Of a stretch of DNA of 64,000 bases, positions 1 to 8,602 are shown one piece after another; the first letter of the stretch is position 1; each line of letters begins with the position of its first letter. Both the position numbers and the translations under genes were made by a program. The notes below the pieces were generated by a model. The model made no database searches. It worked only from the letters and a program-made list of their open reading frames with translations, and was not told the DNA's origin. The DNA comes from Mariniflexile sp. TRM1-10 (GTDB lineage: Bacteria; Bacteroidota; Bacteroidia; Flavobacteriales; Flavobacteriaceae), in contig NZ_CP022985.1 in the NCBI RefSeq assembly GCF_003425985.1, positions 3,146,001 to 3,210,000 of the forward strand, given 5' to 3'.

Positions 1-2
1 AT

Positions 3-680
3 TGGAATGTTATTACTGATGACATGCACCAAAACGGTTTTGCCGTGCTTCCCAATATGTTGTCAGACCAACAATGTGAAGCATTGAAAGCAGCATATAA
101 CAACCCAACGTCTTACAGGAAAACGGTAGTAATGGAACGCTACCGTTTTGGGTTGGGCGAATACAAATATTTCAATTATCCGTTGCCCGATAGTATTCAA
201 CGAATAAGGACAGCCATCTATCCGAAACTTGCTCCTATTGCCAATATGTGGTTTAAAGCGTTGAATATTGACAAACAATTTCCTTTGGAACACGTAGAAT
301 TATTGCAACAATGCCACGCCAACAATCAGCAAAAAGCAACTGTTTTGATTTTGAAATATGGCAAAGGTGGTTTCAATACATTGCATCAGGATTTATACGG
401 CGATGTTTATTTTCCCATTCAAACCGTTTTGTTTCTGAACGAACCCGACAAAGATTTTACAGGCGGAGAATTTATATTGACACAGCAAATTCCAAGGGCA
501 CAATCCAAAGCGATTGTATTGAAACCAAAGAAAGGCGATATGCTGATTTTTACAACCAACTTCAAACCCGAAAAAGGAACAAAAGGTTATTATCGGGTGA
601 AAATGAAACACGGTGTTAGCGAAGTTAAAAGCGGAGAACGCTACACGTTGGGAATTATTTTTCACGATGCGTTAAGTTAG
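3..680 (+). CDS. 2OG-Fe(II) oxygenase family protein, 5' end outside window
   Basis: The frame is open from base 3 and runs through the first internal ATG at 24, so the true start is probably left of the window: the residues before that Met (WNVITDD) read like coding sequence. Counting from Met 24, an HxD iron motif is at H121/D123, the distal His is probably H196 and the 2-oxoglutarate Arg R206, the usual facial triad of the cupin-fold dioxygenases. The substrate cannot be read from the sequence. The gene ends 1 nt before the Ada-like gene and shares its direction with an AlkB homologue, so an alkylation-repair role is inferred from context only. Confidence 0.8.
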   Translation, partial: WNVITDDMHQNGFAVLPNMLSDQQCEALKAAYNNPTSYRKTVVMERYRFGLGEYKYFNYPLPDSIQRIRTAIYPKLAPIANMWFKALNIDKQFPLEHVELLQQCHANNQQKATVLILKYGKGGFNTLHQDLYGDVYFPIQTVLFLNEPDKDFTGGEFILTQQIPRAQSKAIVLKPKKGDMLIFTTNFKPEKGTKGYYRVKMKHGVSEVKSGERYTLGIIFHDALS

Positions 681-681
681 A

Positions 682-927
682 ATGATACAGCATAGCGAAA
701 TTTCAGATGACGATTTACGGAGTGAAATCAAACAGCAGAAAATTAGTTTTGGAGGTAATAATAAATTGAAAATTTACGGAACTTTGTCTTGTACATCGGG
801 CAAGAAAATGAAACGGGAAAACAGGGTTTTCTTTCTGACGGAAAAAGAAGCCATCACAAACAGTTTCCGCCCTTGCGGACATTGTATGAAACAAAAATAT
901 CAGAAATGGAAGCATGAAACTATTTGA
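682..927 (+). CDS. Ada-type metal-binding stub protein
   Basis: A small 81-residue protein matching the N-terminal zinc domain of Ada (residues about 30-70: KIYGTLSC, KRENRVFF, FRPCGHC). Ada uses four Cys, one of which (C38 of E. coli Ada) accepts the methyl group from phosphotriesters. Here only C37, C65 and C68 are present, and the position equivalent to the acceptor is Gly33. It therefore probably binds metal and perhaps DNA but should not work as a methyl acceptor. It has no AraC or methyltransferase domain. It overlaps the alkB homologue by 14 nt and follows the oxygenase by 1 nt, so the three are almost certainly cotranscribed. Confidence 0.75.
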   Translation: MIQHSEISDDDLRSEIKQQKISFGGNNKLKIYGTLSCTSGKKMKRENRVFFLTEKEAITNSFRPCGHCMKQKYQKWKHETI

Positions 928-1522
928 CGACATCACGGACAAAGCAAAAAATTGGTTGCCACAAGACGGAACGGTCAATTATTATGGAAAACTTTTGACG
1001 ACAGAACAAGCAGACTTTTATCTGAACAAACTATTGGAAACGATTGAATGGCGAAATGACGAAGCGATTATCTTCGGAAAGAAAATCATTACCAAACGCA
1101 AAGTAGCGTGGTATGGCGAGAAACCTTTTGAATACACGTATTCCAACACAACAAAATATGCCTTGTCGTGGACAAAGGAATTATTGGACTTGAAAACATT
1201 GATAGAAAAAGAAACAGGCGAAACGTTTAATTCCTGTTTGCTCAACTTGTATCACAACGGAGAAGAAGGAATGGCGTGGCACAGTGACGGAGAAACAGAC
1301 TTGAAAAAAGACGGAGCAATCGGCTCACTAAGTTTCGGGGCAGAACGGAAATTTGCTTTCAAACACAAACAGACCAAAGAAAAAGTAGAATTGATTTTAG
1401 AACACGGAAGCCTTTTAGTAATGAAAGACATAACCCAAACACATTGGTTACACAGACTTCCACCAACTAAAAAAGTAACGACACCGAGAGTAAACTTGAC
1501 ATTCAGGACAATCATTAATTAA
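914..1522 (+). CDS. alkB: AlkB-family alpha-ketoglutarate-dependent DNA repair dioxygenase
   Basis: AlkB homologues oxidatively demethylate 1-methyladenine and 3-methylcytosine in DNA or RNA. All signature residues are visible: NLY at 111-113, HSD iron ligands H123/D125, distal H180 in HRLP, and R192/R198 in PRVNLTFR for 2-oxoglutarate. At 202 aa it has the length of the compact ALKBH2/3-like bacterial forms. The start overlaps the preceding zinc-stub gene by 14 nt, indicating translational coupling. The 154 nt after it hold no gene. Confidence 0.9.
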   Translation: MKLFDDITDKAKNWLPQDGTVNYYGKLLTTEQADFYLNKLLETIEWRNDEAIIFGKKIITKRKVAWYGEKPFEYTYSNTTKYALSWTKELLDLKTLIEKETGETFNSCLLNLYHNGEEGMAWHSDGETDLKKDGAIGSLSFGAERKFAFKHKQTKEKVELILEHGSLLVMKDITQTHWLHRLPPTKKVTTPRVNLTFRTIIN

Positions 1523-1676
1523 ACTGACCGAAAGACAAAAGAGCCGCCGCCAGGCCCTGAGAAGTTTGCGACTTCCTAGCAATATAAAAGAAAGGTATAA
1601 TACAAATAGGTAACTTTGAACAGTAATCAGGTAAAAAAAACAATCCCTCAATTTTATATTTAAACAAAAGTAGTTT

Positions 1677-2690
1677 CTATCTTCCAGAAAAATTATGGTG
1701 TTGCGTTGCCGTAAAATAATCCCTAAATATTCTATTTAAAACGTGCTGATCACTACAAGCCTTAACACCCAAAAGGGGATAGATATTTAAAATAGCCTTA
1801 GAAATTTCTTTAACCGAAGCCGAAGCTGTTGCGTGTATGGTTTCAATATATGCTTCAGTAATTACTGTGTCGCTAGTGGTGAGTAATTCAATGTGTTCGG
1901 CAAATTTATAAAGTTGTTGGTTGGTTTTAAGGAGTACAGAATAAAACGGTTCTAATGTTTCGTGCTCTAAAATTGTGGCGGCTTCTTCCAGATAATGTTC
2001 TGCCATACCTAAATAATTCACCCAAAGTGTGAGGTCGGCAAACACCGAAAAAGGAATCTTAAAAATAGGCTGTGGTAAATAAAAGGTATTGTAAACAAAG
2101 GCATATTTAGAGGAAACCACAGCAGAGTTGACCTGAAACGAATGGGTTGCCGTTGCCTTTAAGCCCATGGCGCCCCGGTTTTCTATAATACTAACCGCTT
2201 CTTTTGGAATCACAAAGGAATACACTAATGGGGTACCATCGTCATTCAGCACAACATCACCATCGGCTATAATTTTGGCATTCAATGTAAAATGGGTGAG
2301 GTAAGGGGCACCCGTGGCATAATGCCATTCCCCGGAAATACTGTAAGTATCGCCCTGTTGTTCCGCCGTTCCAAAAACACCACCACTCCCTCCAAAACAC
2401 ACGCTTTTTTTTGGTGATAAAAAAATTTCGGAGCGGGTTTCGGGTTGTAGATTACCAATAAAATAGTTGGCGCCACTGCAAAGTGTTACTGTCCAACCCA
2501 AACTACCATCTGTTTTTGCCAAGCCTTGAAGTTTCTGCAAACCTTCGGTAAGCGATAATTCCAATCCATTATAAGCTTTAGGAACCCAAATGTTCCAAAG
2601 GTTGTTTTTGGTAATCCATGCCAATACTTCAGACGTAAAGACGGGAGCTTCCAATAGACTAGATTGTTTTATATGCATTTCTTGGTTCAT
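1677..2690 (-). CDS. acyl-CoA dehydrogenase-fold flavoprotein (possible group D flavin monooxygenase)
   Basis: 337 aa, shorter than typical acyl-CoA dehydrogenases (about 380). The N-terminal helical part contains the stretch LAKTDGSLGWTVT and the C-terminus ends in TATQHHNFSGR, both features of the HsaA/DszC-like flavin-dependent monooxygenase side of the superfamily, where reduced flavin comes from a partner reductase. No canonical catalytic Glu of the dehydrogenases is recognisable. Substrate unknown. It stands alone on the minus strand: a repeat-rich gap separates it from the amidohydrolase upstream. Confidence 0.65.
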   Translation of the reverse strand: MNQEMHIKQSSLLEAPVFTSEVLAWITKNNLWNIWVPKAYNGLELSLTEGLQKLQGLAKTDGSLGWTVTLCSGANYFIGNLQPETRSEIFLSPKKSVCFGGSGGVFGTAEQQGDTYSISGEWHYATGAPYLTHFTLNAKIIADGDVVLNDDGTPLVYSFVIPKEAVSIIENRGAMGLKATATHSFQVNSAVVSSKYAFVYNTFYLPQPIFKIPFSVFADLTLWVNYLGMAEHYLEEAATILEHETLEPFYSVLLKTNQQLYKFAEHIELLTTSDTVITEAYIETIHATASASVKEISKAILNIYPLLGVKACSDQHVLNRIFRDYFTATQHHNFSGR

Positions 2691-2756
2691 TTAAAAACGT
2701 GAGTTCGATTTAAAAACAATTCTATATTAAGGATAAACCCCACTATTAATGGAGGT

Positions 2757-2829
2757 TGTCACCTTGAGCGCAGTCGAAAGGTTTTAAGACCGATAACTTA
2801 TATAGGTTTCGACTGCGCTCAACCTGACA
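2757..2829. repeat. inverted interspersed repeat, GAGCGCAGTCGAAA family
   Basis: The left arm (2757-2781) starts TGTCACCTTGAGCGCAGTCG; the right arm (2807-2829) is its near-perfect reverse complement. The arms share GAGCGCAGTCGAAA exactly, separated by about 25 nt. Further full or partial copies are at 2941-2962, 3936-4007, 8070-8214 and 45921-45943, and the core also appears in the tRNA-tail inserts at 15396 and 17438. Confidence 0.85.
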
Positions 2830-2940
2830 TAAAAGGCTAAGTAGCTTATTTTAAGTTAAACACATTCTTGAGTATATCGAATTCACGTTAAAATTGAGTA
2901 ACTTTTTCATTGTTAAACATGGTTATCCGATAAAACTTTC

Positions 2941-2962
2941 TGTCAAGCTGAGCTTGTCGAAG
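2941..2962 (+). repeat. single arm of the TGTCA-CTGAGC-GTCGAAG repeat
   Basis: A solitary arm, TGTCAAGCTGAGCTTGTCGA followed by AG, matching the arms of the inverted repeat at 2757-2829 with a few changes. No partner arm is nearby. Confidence 0.7.
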
Positions 2963-3062
2963 CTATTCTATTTTCTATAGTCTATTTTCTTTATTCTATA
3001 TTCTTTTAGCAAAGCGGTCTTGAATCTTATCGAACACTAATGATTGTGTATGGTGAAAACAA

Positions 3063-3872
3063 TCAAAGTTTTGTAACGTCAATCTTAAATAATTCGGCGG
3101 CATTTTTCCAAAGAATCAATTCCTTTTTTTCTTCGGGAAGTTCTAATTGATTCATAAATTTTAAATAAGATTTCATGTTCGAAATAGGCCAGTCGGTACC
3201 ATATAGCAAGTATTTGGGGTCGCCGGCATAGGTGATCATTTCTTCAATTTCTTTCTTCATAAACCGTTCAAACTTATCGGAGAAATCGCCTAACACCAAT
3301 CCGGAAATATCGGCATGTACATTTTTGTTTTTGTAAACCACTTCCATACAGTCTTTTATCCAAGGATTTCCAACATGGCAAATGACAATTTTTAAATCGG
3401 GGTAATCAACAGCTAAATCGTCTATATGCAAAGGATGTGAGTATTTTATTTTCCCTGTTGGGGCATACGTATCACCAGAATGGAACATCACTGGTACATC
3501 AAACTCGATGGCCATATCGTACACCACTTTCAGTCGAATATCATTAGGGTAAAACGGTTCGTAACCAGGATAGAACTTTAAACCTTTAATAAGTCCCATG
3601 TCCAGATACTCGCTTATTTCTTTTAAATCACGATAATTATAATTTAGATAGCTAATACCCGCAATGACCCCAAGATTATGTCGTCCGCTAATGGCTTCTA
3701 CCACTTTTTTGGTACTTGGTCTGTGTTCGTTTACTTTATAAGACGAAAGCACCAACGAATAATCCACCTTGTTTTCTAACATCGTATCGGTTAGTTTGTT
3801 AAGGCAATCTTCTAAAGAGATGACTCTGTCTTCATGGTAGTTGTTAATATGTGTGTGAACGTCAATAATCAT
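3063..3872 (-). CDS. amidohydrolase family protein (TIM-barrel metal hydrolase)
   Basis: 269 aa with the amidohydrolase-2 (ACMSD-like) pattern: HTH at 6-8, H131 (MFHSGD), H166 (ICHVGNP) and the catalytic D227 (LYGTDWP). Such enzymes hydrolyse or decarboxylate small cyclic or aromatic carboxylates using one Zn. It has no signal peptide, so it is cytoplasmic. Whether it is cotranscribed with the upstream GH42 gene is uncertain, because 164 nt with an inverted repeat lie between them. The substrate is not assignable. Confidence 0.8.
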   Translation of the reverse strand: MIIDVHTHINNYHEDRVISLEDCLNKLTDTMLENKVDYSLVLSSYKVNEHRPSTKKVVEAISGRHNLGVIAGISYLNYNYRDLKEISEYLDMGLIKGLKFYPGYEPFYPNDIRLKVVYDMAIEFDVPVMFHSGDTYAPTGKIKYSHPLHIDDLAVDYPDLKIVICHVGNPWIKDCMEVVYKNKNVHADISGLVLGDFSDKFERFMKKEIEEMITYAGDPKYLLYGTDWPISNMKSYLKFMNQLELPEEKKELILWKNAAELFKIDVTKL

Positions 3873-3935
3873 GGTGTGAAAGGGGTTTTATTATAAAAGT
3901 TATTAGTACATGAGAAAAATCCAAATATGTTCAGA

Positions 3936-4007
3936 TGTCAGTCTGAGCGCAGTCGAAGACATTGGAAATATTATTTTAATAGCATTTCGACTGTACTCAA
4001 TGTGACA
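3936..4007. repeat. inverted interspersed repeat, second copy
   Basis: The left arm at 3936-3958 reads TGTCAGTCTGAGCGCAGTCG then AAG; the right arm at 3985-4007 is the degenerate complement (TTTCGACTGTACTCAATGTG then ACA). Same family and architecture as 2757-2829. It lies between the GH42 and amidohydrolase genes. Confidence 0.8.
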
Positions 4008-4036
4008 TTCTTCAATTTTTGTCATGTACTAATGTT

Positions 4037-6130
4037 TTAATATTTCCAAACCAATACATCAGCGGTTTTCATGGCTTTTGTTCCAATTAAAATAGTGGCG
4101 TTTGCAGGAAGTTCCATGGTGTAAACCTTATCGGAATAATTTACTGCAATACCAAAACCATCACGGTATTCAACCATAATGCCTTCTGGGTAGTTTTCAA
4201 TAGGAATGTGTTGCTGTTGGTATAATTGCGTTAATACTTGTTTCTCAAGACCGCCATTTTTTGAATCCACTCCAATATAGGTGACGGTGCCTTTACCTAA
4301 TTTGCGAGACACCACAGCTGGCGTGCCTGCATAAAAATTGTTTTGGAAGCGTGCCCAAGTCTCCGTTTCTTTATTGGGTTTTAATAAATCGCCCCAGCTT
4401 ACCCATTCAAATTCTTGATTGTTGAATGTAATTTTACCAGGAGCATGTGGCATTAACAAATCATACGATTCAATTTCTGCACCAATTAATTGCCACATAG
4501 GTTCGTAAAATTTGGCTTCCCAAAGATGCCCTTTTCTATTTTGAATTCCCGAACGGCAACTTAACACCAAATGCCCACCGTTTTTGGCATAGTTGGTTAA
4601 CTTGTCAATCATTTGTTGGTCAATCATCTGGTAAGCAGGTGCTATTAAAACCGGATAGTTTGAAAAATTGGTGGAATCCCTAACAAAATCTACAGGAGCT
4701 CCAAAGGATTTTACGGCTTTATAATATTTTAGAAAGTGCGCTTCAGTATTCCATTCTGTGGTTTGTTTATTCAAATTGATGCCCATCACATTATCGGCAT
4801 TGAACAAAATACCTGTTTTACGTTTTATATACGATTCTGGTAAGGTTGCCTTGGCATCATATTTTTTTCGTAGGGTGTTGATTTCACTCATAAACTGACT
4901 GAATTCTTTACCACCTGTGGTTTGCGTAACGCCATCGGGTCCCACAATGCCGTAGTGGTATTGCTCGTACCCATACAGCGGTGCACGGTAGCGGTAGGTA
5001 CAGGTAAATTTACTGCCACCAGCAAATACATGCCATAGCCACATACGCATAGCACCAGGTAATGGTTGCGGATTGATACTTCCCCAATTTACTTGTCCGG
5101 GTTGTAATTCCATAACGCCGTACATGCCTTTTAAGGGTCTAAAAAAGTCGTTGGACATGGAAATACGCGAATACTCACCAACCCGATAGCCTTGGGAACC
5201 AATACCTAAATCGCTACCATAAACCATATAACGTGTGTAACAATCAAAATCCAATGCTTTGCTCATGCCCACATAACCCACATGGTACATGGGAATATAA
5301 TTGGAGGTTATCCATTGGTTTTTAGAGGCATATTTGCGAATTTCAAGAGCTTGCTCGTCTAAAAACGACGCGGTTTCATGATCGGCAAATCGGTAATGGT
5401 CCAATTGCGAGTGTAAATTCATGCCCCATTGTCTGTGAAGAGGCAGGTTAATTTCATCAAAACTGCTGTATGTGCCACTCCAAAAATTATTTCCCCATGC
5501 TTCATTTAAAACATCAATGGTTTTGTATTTGTCTTTTAACCACTCCCGATAACGTTGTAATGCATCGTTACCATAATCAAGAAAACGACGCGGTTCGTTG
5601 TCTATTTGCCAACCTATAACACGTTTGTCGTTACCGTATTTTTTTGCCAGTTCCGCAATCATTTTCATGGAATAGCTGCGGTAGTAATTGTTTGAAAAGC
5701 TTGCGTGCTGGCGCGAACCATGGTCCATTTTAGAGCCATCTTCATCGGTAGCAAGAATGTCGGGATGTTTGCGAACCAACCAAACTGGAGGTGTTGCGGT
5801 AGAAGTACACATGATGACTTTTAATTTATATTTGGCAGCAAGTTCTAAAGCGGTGTCCAACCATTTAAAATCATATCTGCCTTCTTCGGGTTCTAATTGT
5901 GCCCAGGCAAATTCGCCAAAGTGGGTAAATTCATAGCCCATTTCAGCAATATTTTTTAAATCGCGTTCCCATTGGTCAGGATGCCAATGTTCGGGGTAGT
6001 AATAAACACCTACGGTTGTTAGGTCTTTAGCTGGAAAAAAGTGTTCGAACTGTTGTGCCAAACAGTTTATGCTTAGCAGTATCACAAAAGCAATAAGGAG
6101 CGTTTTTGTTGGTTTGATTTTAAATGTCAT
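4037..6130 (-). CDS. secreted GH42 beta-galactosidase
   Basis: 697 aa glycoside hydrolase family 42. The TIM barrel starts at about residue 40 (GVYYYPEHW), with the acid/base Glu in GWQIDNEP (E179) and the nucleophile Glu at E341 (GVMELQPGQVNWG). A trimer-type beta-galactosidase domain follows, then a C-terminal beta domain. Residues 1-25 form a signal peptide with a likely cleavage at CLA-QQ, so the enzyme is exported; the Cys does not sit in a good lipobox. It should release terminal beta-galactose from oligosaccharides. No SusC/SusD pair or regulator is next to it, so this is not a recognisable polysaccharide utilisation locus. Confidence 0.92.
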   Translation of the reverse strand: MTFKIKPTKTLLIAFVILLSINCLAQQFEHFFPAKDLTTVGVYYYPEHWHPDQWERDLKNIAEMGYEFTHFGEFAWAQLEPEEGRYDFKWLDTALELAAKYKLKVIMCTSTATPPVWLVRKHPDILATDEDGSKMDHGSRQHASFSNNYYRSYSMKMIAELAKKYGNDKRVIGWQIDNEPRRFLDYGNDALQRYREWLKDKYKTIDVLNEAWGNNFWSGTYSSFDEINLPLHRQWGMNLHSQLDHYRFADHETASFLDEQALEIRKYASKNQWITSNYIPMYHVGYVGMSKALDFDCYTRYMVYGSDLGIGSQGYRVGEYSRISMSNDFFRPLKGMYGVMELQPGQVNWGSINPQPLPGAMRMWLWHVFAGGSKFTCTYRYRAPLYGYEQYHYGIVGPDGVTQTTGGKEFSQFMSEINTLRKKYDAKATLPESYIKRKTGILFNADNVMGINLNKQTTEWNTEAHFLKYYKAVKSFGAPVDFVRDSTNFSNYPVLIAPAYQMIDQQMIDKLTNYAKNGGHLVLSCRSGIQNRKGHLWEAKFYEPMWQLIGAEIESYDLLMPHAPGKITFNNQEFEWVSWGDLLKPNKETETWARFQNNFYAGTPAVVSRKLGKGTVTYIGVDSKNGGLEKQVLTQLYQQQHIPIENYPEGIMVEYRDGFGIAVNYSDKVYTMELPANATILIGTKAMKTADVLVWKY

Positions 6131-6182
6131 GGTGTTCTACTTGGTTTTTTTATTTTTTTATTTGTAATATATTGATTTTTAG

Positions 6183-6578
6183 TTATTTTTCTTCAATATC
6201 ATTAATATGATGTTCTAAAGCTTTTACGGATATTTGAATTTCGATAATTAGTAATACTAATGATATAATTAATAAAATAAGAGCCATGCCAAATACCCAA
6301 ATGGCCAGTGTTTGCTGCTGTATATAAATTAAAAACATGGTTAACACACACAGCAATAAACTTGAAATACCAAAAATTTGCATAGAGCGCGTTAAGTACA
6401 AGCGTTGTTTGATATTTTTTATTTGAGCAATTAAAACCTTGTCTTTGTTCTTTTTATACTTGCTATGTAAATCCCTAATAACCGCTGCGTAAGCTAAAAA
6501 CCTATTGGTATAAGCTAGCATTATTAATGATATTGCCGAAAACAGAACAGCAGGTGTGGTAAGCGTTAAATCTTCCAT
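6183..6578 (-). CDS. DUF2721 membrane protein
   Basis: 131 aa with an N-terminal hydrophobic helix (about 8-27) and two strong C-terminal helices (about 66-88 and 92-114) around a basic loop, the layout of the DUF2721 family. Function unknown. Its stop lies 52 nt before the GH42 start on the same strand, so cotranscription is possible but not required. Confidence 0.7.
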   Translation of the reverse strand: MEDLTLTTPAVLFSAISLIMLAYTNRFLAYAAVIRDLHSKYKKNKDKVLIAQIKNIKQRLYLTRSMQIFGISSLLLCVLTMFLIYIQQQTLAIWVFGMALILLIISLVLLIIEIQISVKALEHHINDIEEK

Positions 6579-6660
6579 TTTATAAGAATTTAACCAAATT
6601 TAGAAACTTTAAAGTTTTTATGGGTATATTTTGCTTTAAAATATTTTTTACTTTAGGAGC

Positions 6661-7932
6661 ATGCAAGAAGATTTTATACACTATATCTGGAAACATAAAA
6701 AAATTGATCTAAATAAATTGAAAACGACCCAAGGAGAAGCTGTTTTAGTAACTTCGGTGGGGCAGCATAACTTTAATTCAGGGCCTGATTTTTTTAATGC
6801 GCAACTTAAAATAGGAAATCAGCTTTGGGCGGGCAATGTGGAAATCCATATCAAAGCATCCGATTGGTTTTTACACAACCACGAACAGGACAAAGCCTAT
6901 GATAACGTTATCTTACATGTGGTTTGGGAACATGATACCGATGTGTTCAGAAGTGATAATACGGTTATTCCAACGTTGCAACTCAAGGAATTCACGAGTA
7001 AGGATGTTTTAAATAATTACGAAAAACTCTTTTCAAAAAATGGTAAATGGATTAATTGTGAGAATGATTTTGCATCGGTTGACGATTTTGTTTTAAGCAA
7101 TTGGTTGGAACGCTTGTACTTTGAAAGATTGGAACGTAAGTCAGGAACGATTCAAAACCTTTTAAAAGAAACAAAAAACGATTGGGAAGCCGTGTTTTTT
7201 ATAATGTTGGCTAAAAATTTCGGACTCAAGGTCAATGGTGAATCGTTTTATAGTATAGCTAAGTCCATCGATTTTGCCGTAGTTCGGAAATCCCAAGCAA
7301 GTCAACAAACTTTAGAAGCGTTGTTATTTGGTCAAGCCGGTCTGTTGGAGCAAGATGTTGAAAACGCCTATTATTTAGAATTGGTTGAAGCCTATCAATT
7401 TTTAAAGCACAAGTTTAAATTGGAAAACAATGCGGTATTGCCCTTGCAGTTTTTTAGATTGCGTCCACCAAATTTTCCAACGATTAGACTCTCGCAATTG
7501 GCAAGTTTATATTATGAACATAAAACCCTATTTTCAAATGTTATTGAAGCTGAAAATTTAGAGGATTTTTATAAGCTGTTTAAAGTGTCGGCTGCATCGT
7601 TTTGGAATTCACATTACACGTTTCAAAAAACATCTAAAACGTCATCAAAAAAGCTGACCAAATCGTTTATAGATTTATTACTAATCAACACCGTGTTGCC
7701 TATTAAATTCTGTTACGCAAAAGAAAAAGGGCAGGAGGTAGATTCGGTAATTTTGAAAATAGCTTCAGATATTGCTTCAGAAAAGAACAGTATTGTAGAC
7801 GCTTTTAATAATTTAGCAAAAGTTTCAAATGCATCGTTACAATCCCAAGCACTCATTCAGCTTAAAAATGAATACTGTGATAAAAACAAATGTTTGCAAT
7901 GCGCCATTGGCAATTCATTAATAAACGGTTGA
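6661..7932 (+). CDS. DUF2851 family protein
   Basis: 423 aa, full length for DUF2851, a family largely confined to Bacteroidota. The diagnostic N-terminus is present (EDFIHYIWKHKKID, then FNSGPDFFNAQLKIG and GNVEIHIKASDW). The C-terminus has a small Cys cluster (CDKNKCLQCAIG) that may bind metal. No function is established. It is divergent from the DUF2721 gene across an 82-nt gap and is followed by a repeat-rich intergenic region. Confidence 0.85.
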   Translation: MQEDFIHYIWKHKKIDLNKLKTTQGEAVLVTSVGQHNFNSGPDFFNAQLKIGNQLWAGNVEIHIKASDWFLHNHEQDKAYDNVILHVVWEHDTDVFRSDNTVIPTLQLKEFTSKDVLNNYEKLFSKNGKWINCENDFASVDDFVLSNWLERLYFERLERKSGTIQNLLKETKNDWEAVFFIMLAKNFGLKVNGESFYSIAKSIDFAVVRKSQASQQTLEALLFGQAGLLEQDVENAYYLELVEAYQFLKHKFKLENNAVLPLQFFRLRPPNFPTIRLSQLASLYYEHKTLFSNVIEAENLEDFYKLFKVSAASFWNSHYTFQKTSKTSSKKLTKSFIDLLLINTVLPIKFCYAKEKGQEVDSVILKIASDIASEKNSIVDAFNNLAKVSNASLQSQALIQLKNEYCDKNKCLQCAIGNSLING

Positions 7933-7980
7933 AAGGTTAAAAAGTTATAAGGTTAAACGGTTAAAAAGTTAATAGCTTAT

Positions 7981-8037
7981 AAACAAATCAACGCATAAAC
8001 ATTTAAAACATTTAACATTAAAACCTGTAAACTAAAT
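7981..8037 (+). repeat. 57-bp direct repeat, copy 1
   Basis: Starts AAACAAATCAACGCATAAAC and is 55/57 identical to 8305-8361. The first 20 nt recur with one change upstream of ftsY (about 63391-63410). Confidence 0.85.
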
Positions 8038-8304
8038 TTTAGTATTAGTATGTGACTAAAACTGAAGAGTGTCACATTGAGTATTATCGTTGAGTATTAT
8101 CGAAAATGAAAATATATTTTATTTGAAGATAAAAGTGCAGCTTGCGAGGGGTTTATGAAAGTTGGGAATTTAGTTAGGTCTCGACTTTAGTTTATCTTGA
8201 GCGAAGACGAAAGGCTCGACCTGACATTAGTGCACAAACAAACAGATATAAATAAAGGTTATATCGACTTTACGAACTAAGCCGTTAACAACTTATAAAC
8301 GAAT

Positions 8305-8361
8305 AAACAAATCAACGCATAAACATTTAAAACATTTAACTTTAAAACTTGTAAACTAAAT
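8305..8361 (+). repeat. 57-bp direct repeat, copy 2
   Basis: Second copy of 7981-8037 with two substitutions. It ends 13 nt before the pspC-like start codon and so forms the immediate leader of that gene. Confidence 0.85.
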
Positions 8362-8374
8362 ATTAAATTGCAGT

Positions 8375-8602
8375 ATGAACGGAATATATAGACCATTATT
8401 ATTTTTTCAGAAACACGGCTATTACGTGTGTCAGCGTATTGCAGAGCGTTTAGGCATTAGGGCAAAAGTTGTGCGGACATCTTTCATGTATTTAACTTTT
8501 GTAACGCTTGGTTTTGGGTTTGCTTTGTACTTGTTTTTGGCATTTTGGATGCGCATTAAAGATTTAGTTTATACCAAACGATCTTCAGTTTTCGATTTAT
8601 GA
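8375..8602 (+). CDS. PspC domain protein
   Basis: 75 aa PspC-like protein: an N-terminal segment with the RIAERLGIRAKVVR motif, then one transmembrane helix (about 38-58). PspC proteins are small inner-membrane proteins of the envelope-stress (phage shock) response. It overlaps the following potassium-channel gene by 4 nt (ATGA), so the two are translationally coupled and may act together at the membrane. No pspA or pspB is present. Confidence 0.75.
   Translation: MNGIYRPLLFFQKHGYYVCQRIAERLGIRAKVVRTSFMYLTFVTLGFGFALYLFLAFWMRIKDLVYTKRSSVFDL

Larger units (their letters stand above)
2691..3062. other. gene-free gap carrying interspersed repeats
   Basis: No credible gene. The stretch holds a long inverted repeat of the GAGCGCAGTCGAAA family (2757-2829) and a single arm of the same family (2941-2962). 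Near 2965-3005 there is simple AT-rich sequence with TCTATTTTCTATAG-like iterations. No promoter of the TAnnTTTG type stands out. Confidence 0.6.
7933..8374. other. repeat-rich gene-free gap
   Basis: Holds no credible gene. It starts with AT-rich iterations of GGTTAAAAAGTTA. It contains two copies of a 57-bp direct repeat (7981-8037 and 8305-8361) flanking a 267-bp segment with a degenerate GAGCGNAGTCGAAA-type inverted repeat (8070-8214). It also has an exact 13-bp tandem duplication, TTGAGTATTATCG, at 8077-8089 and 8090-8102. Confidence 0.75.
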
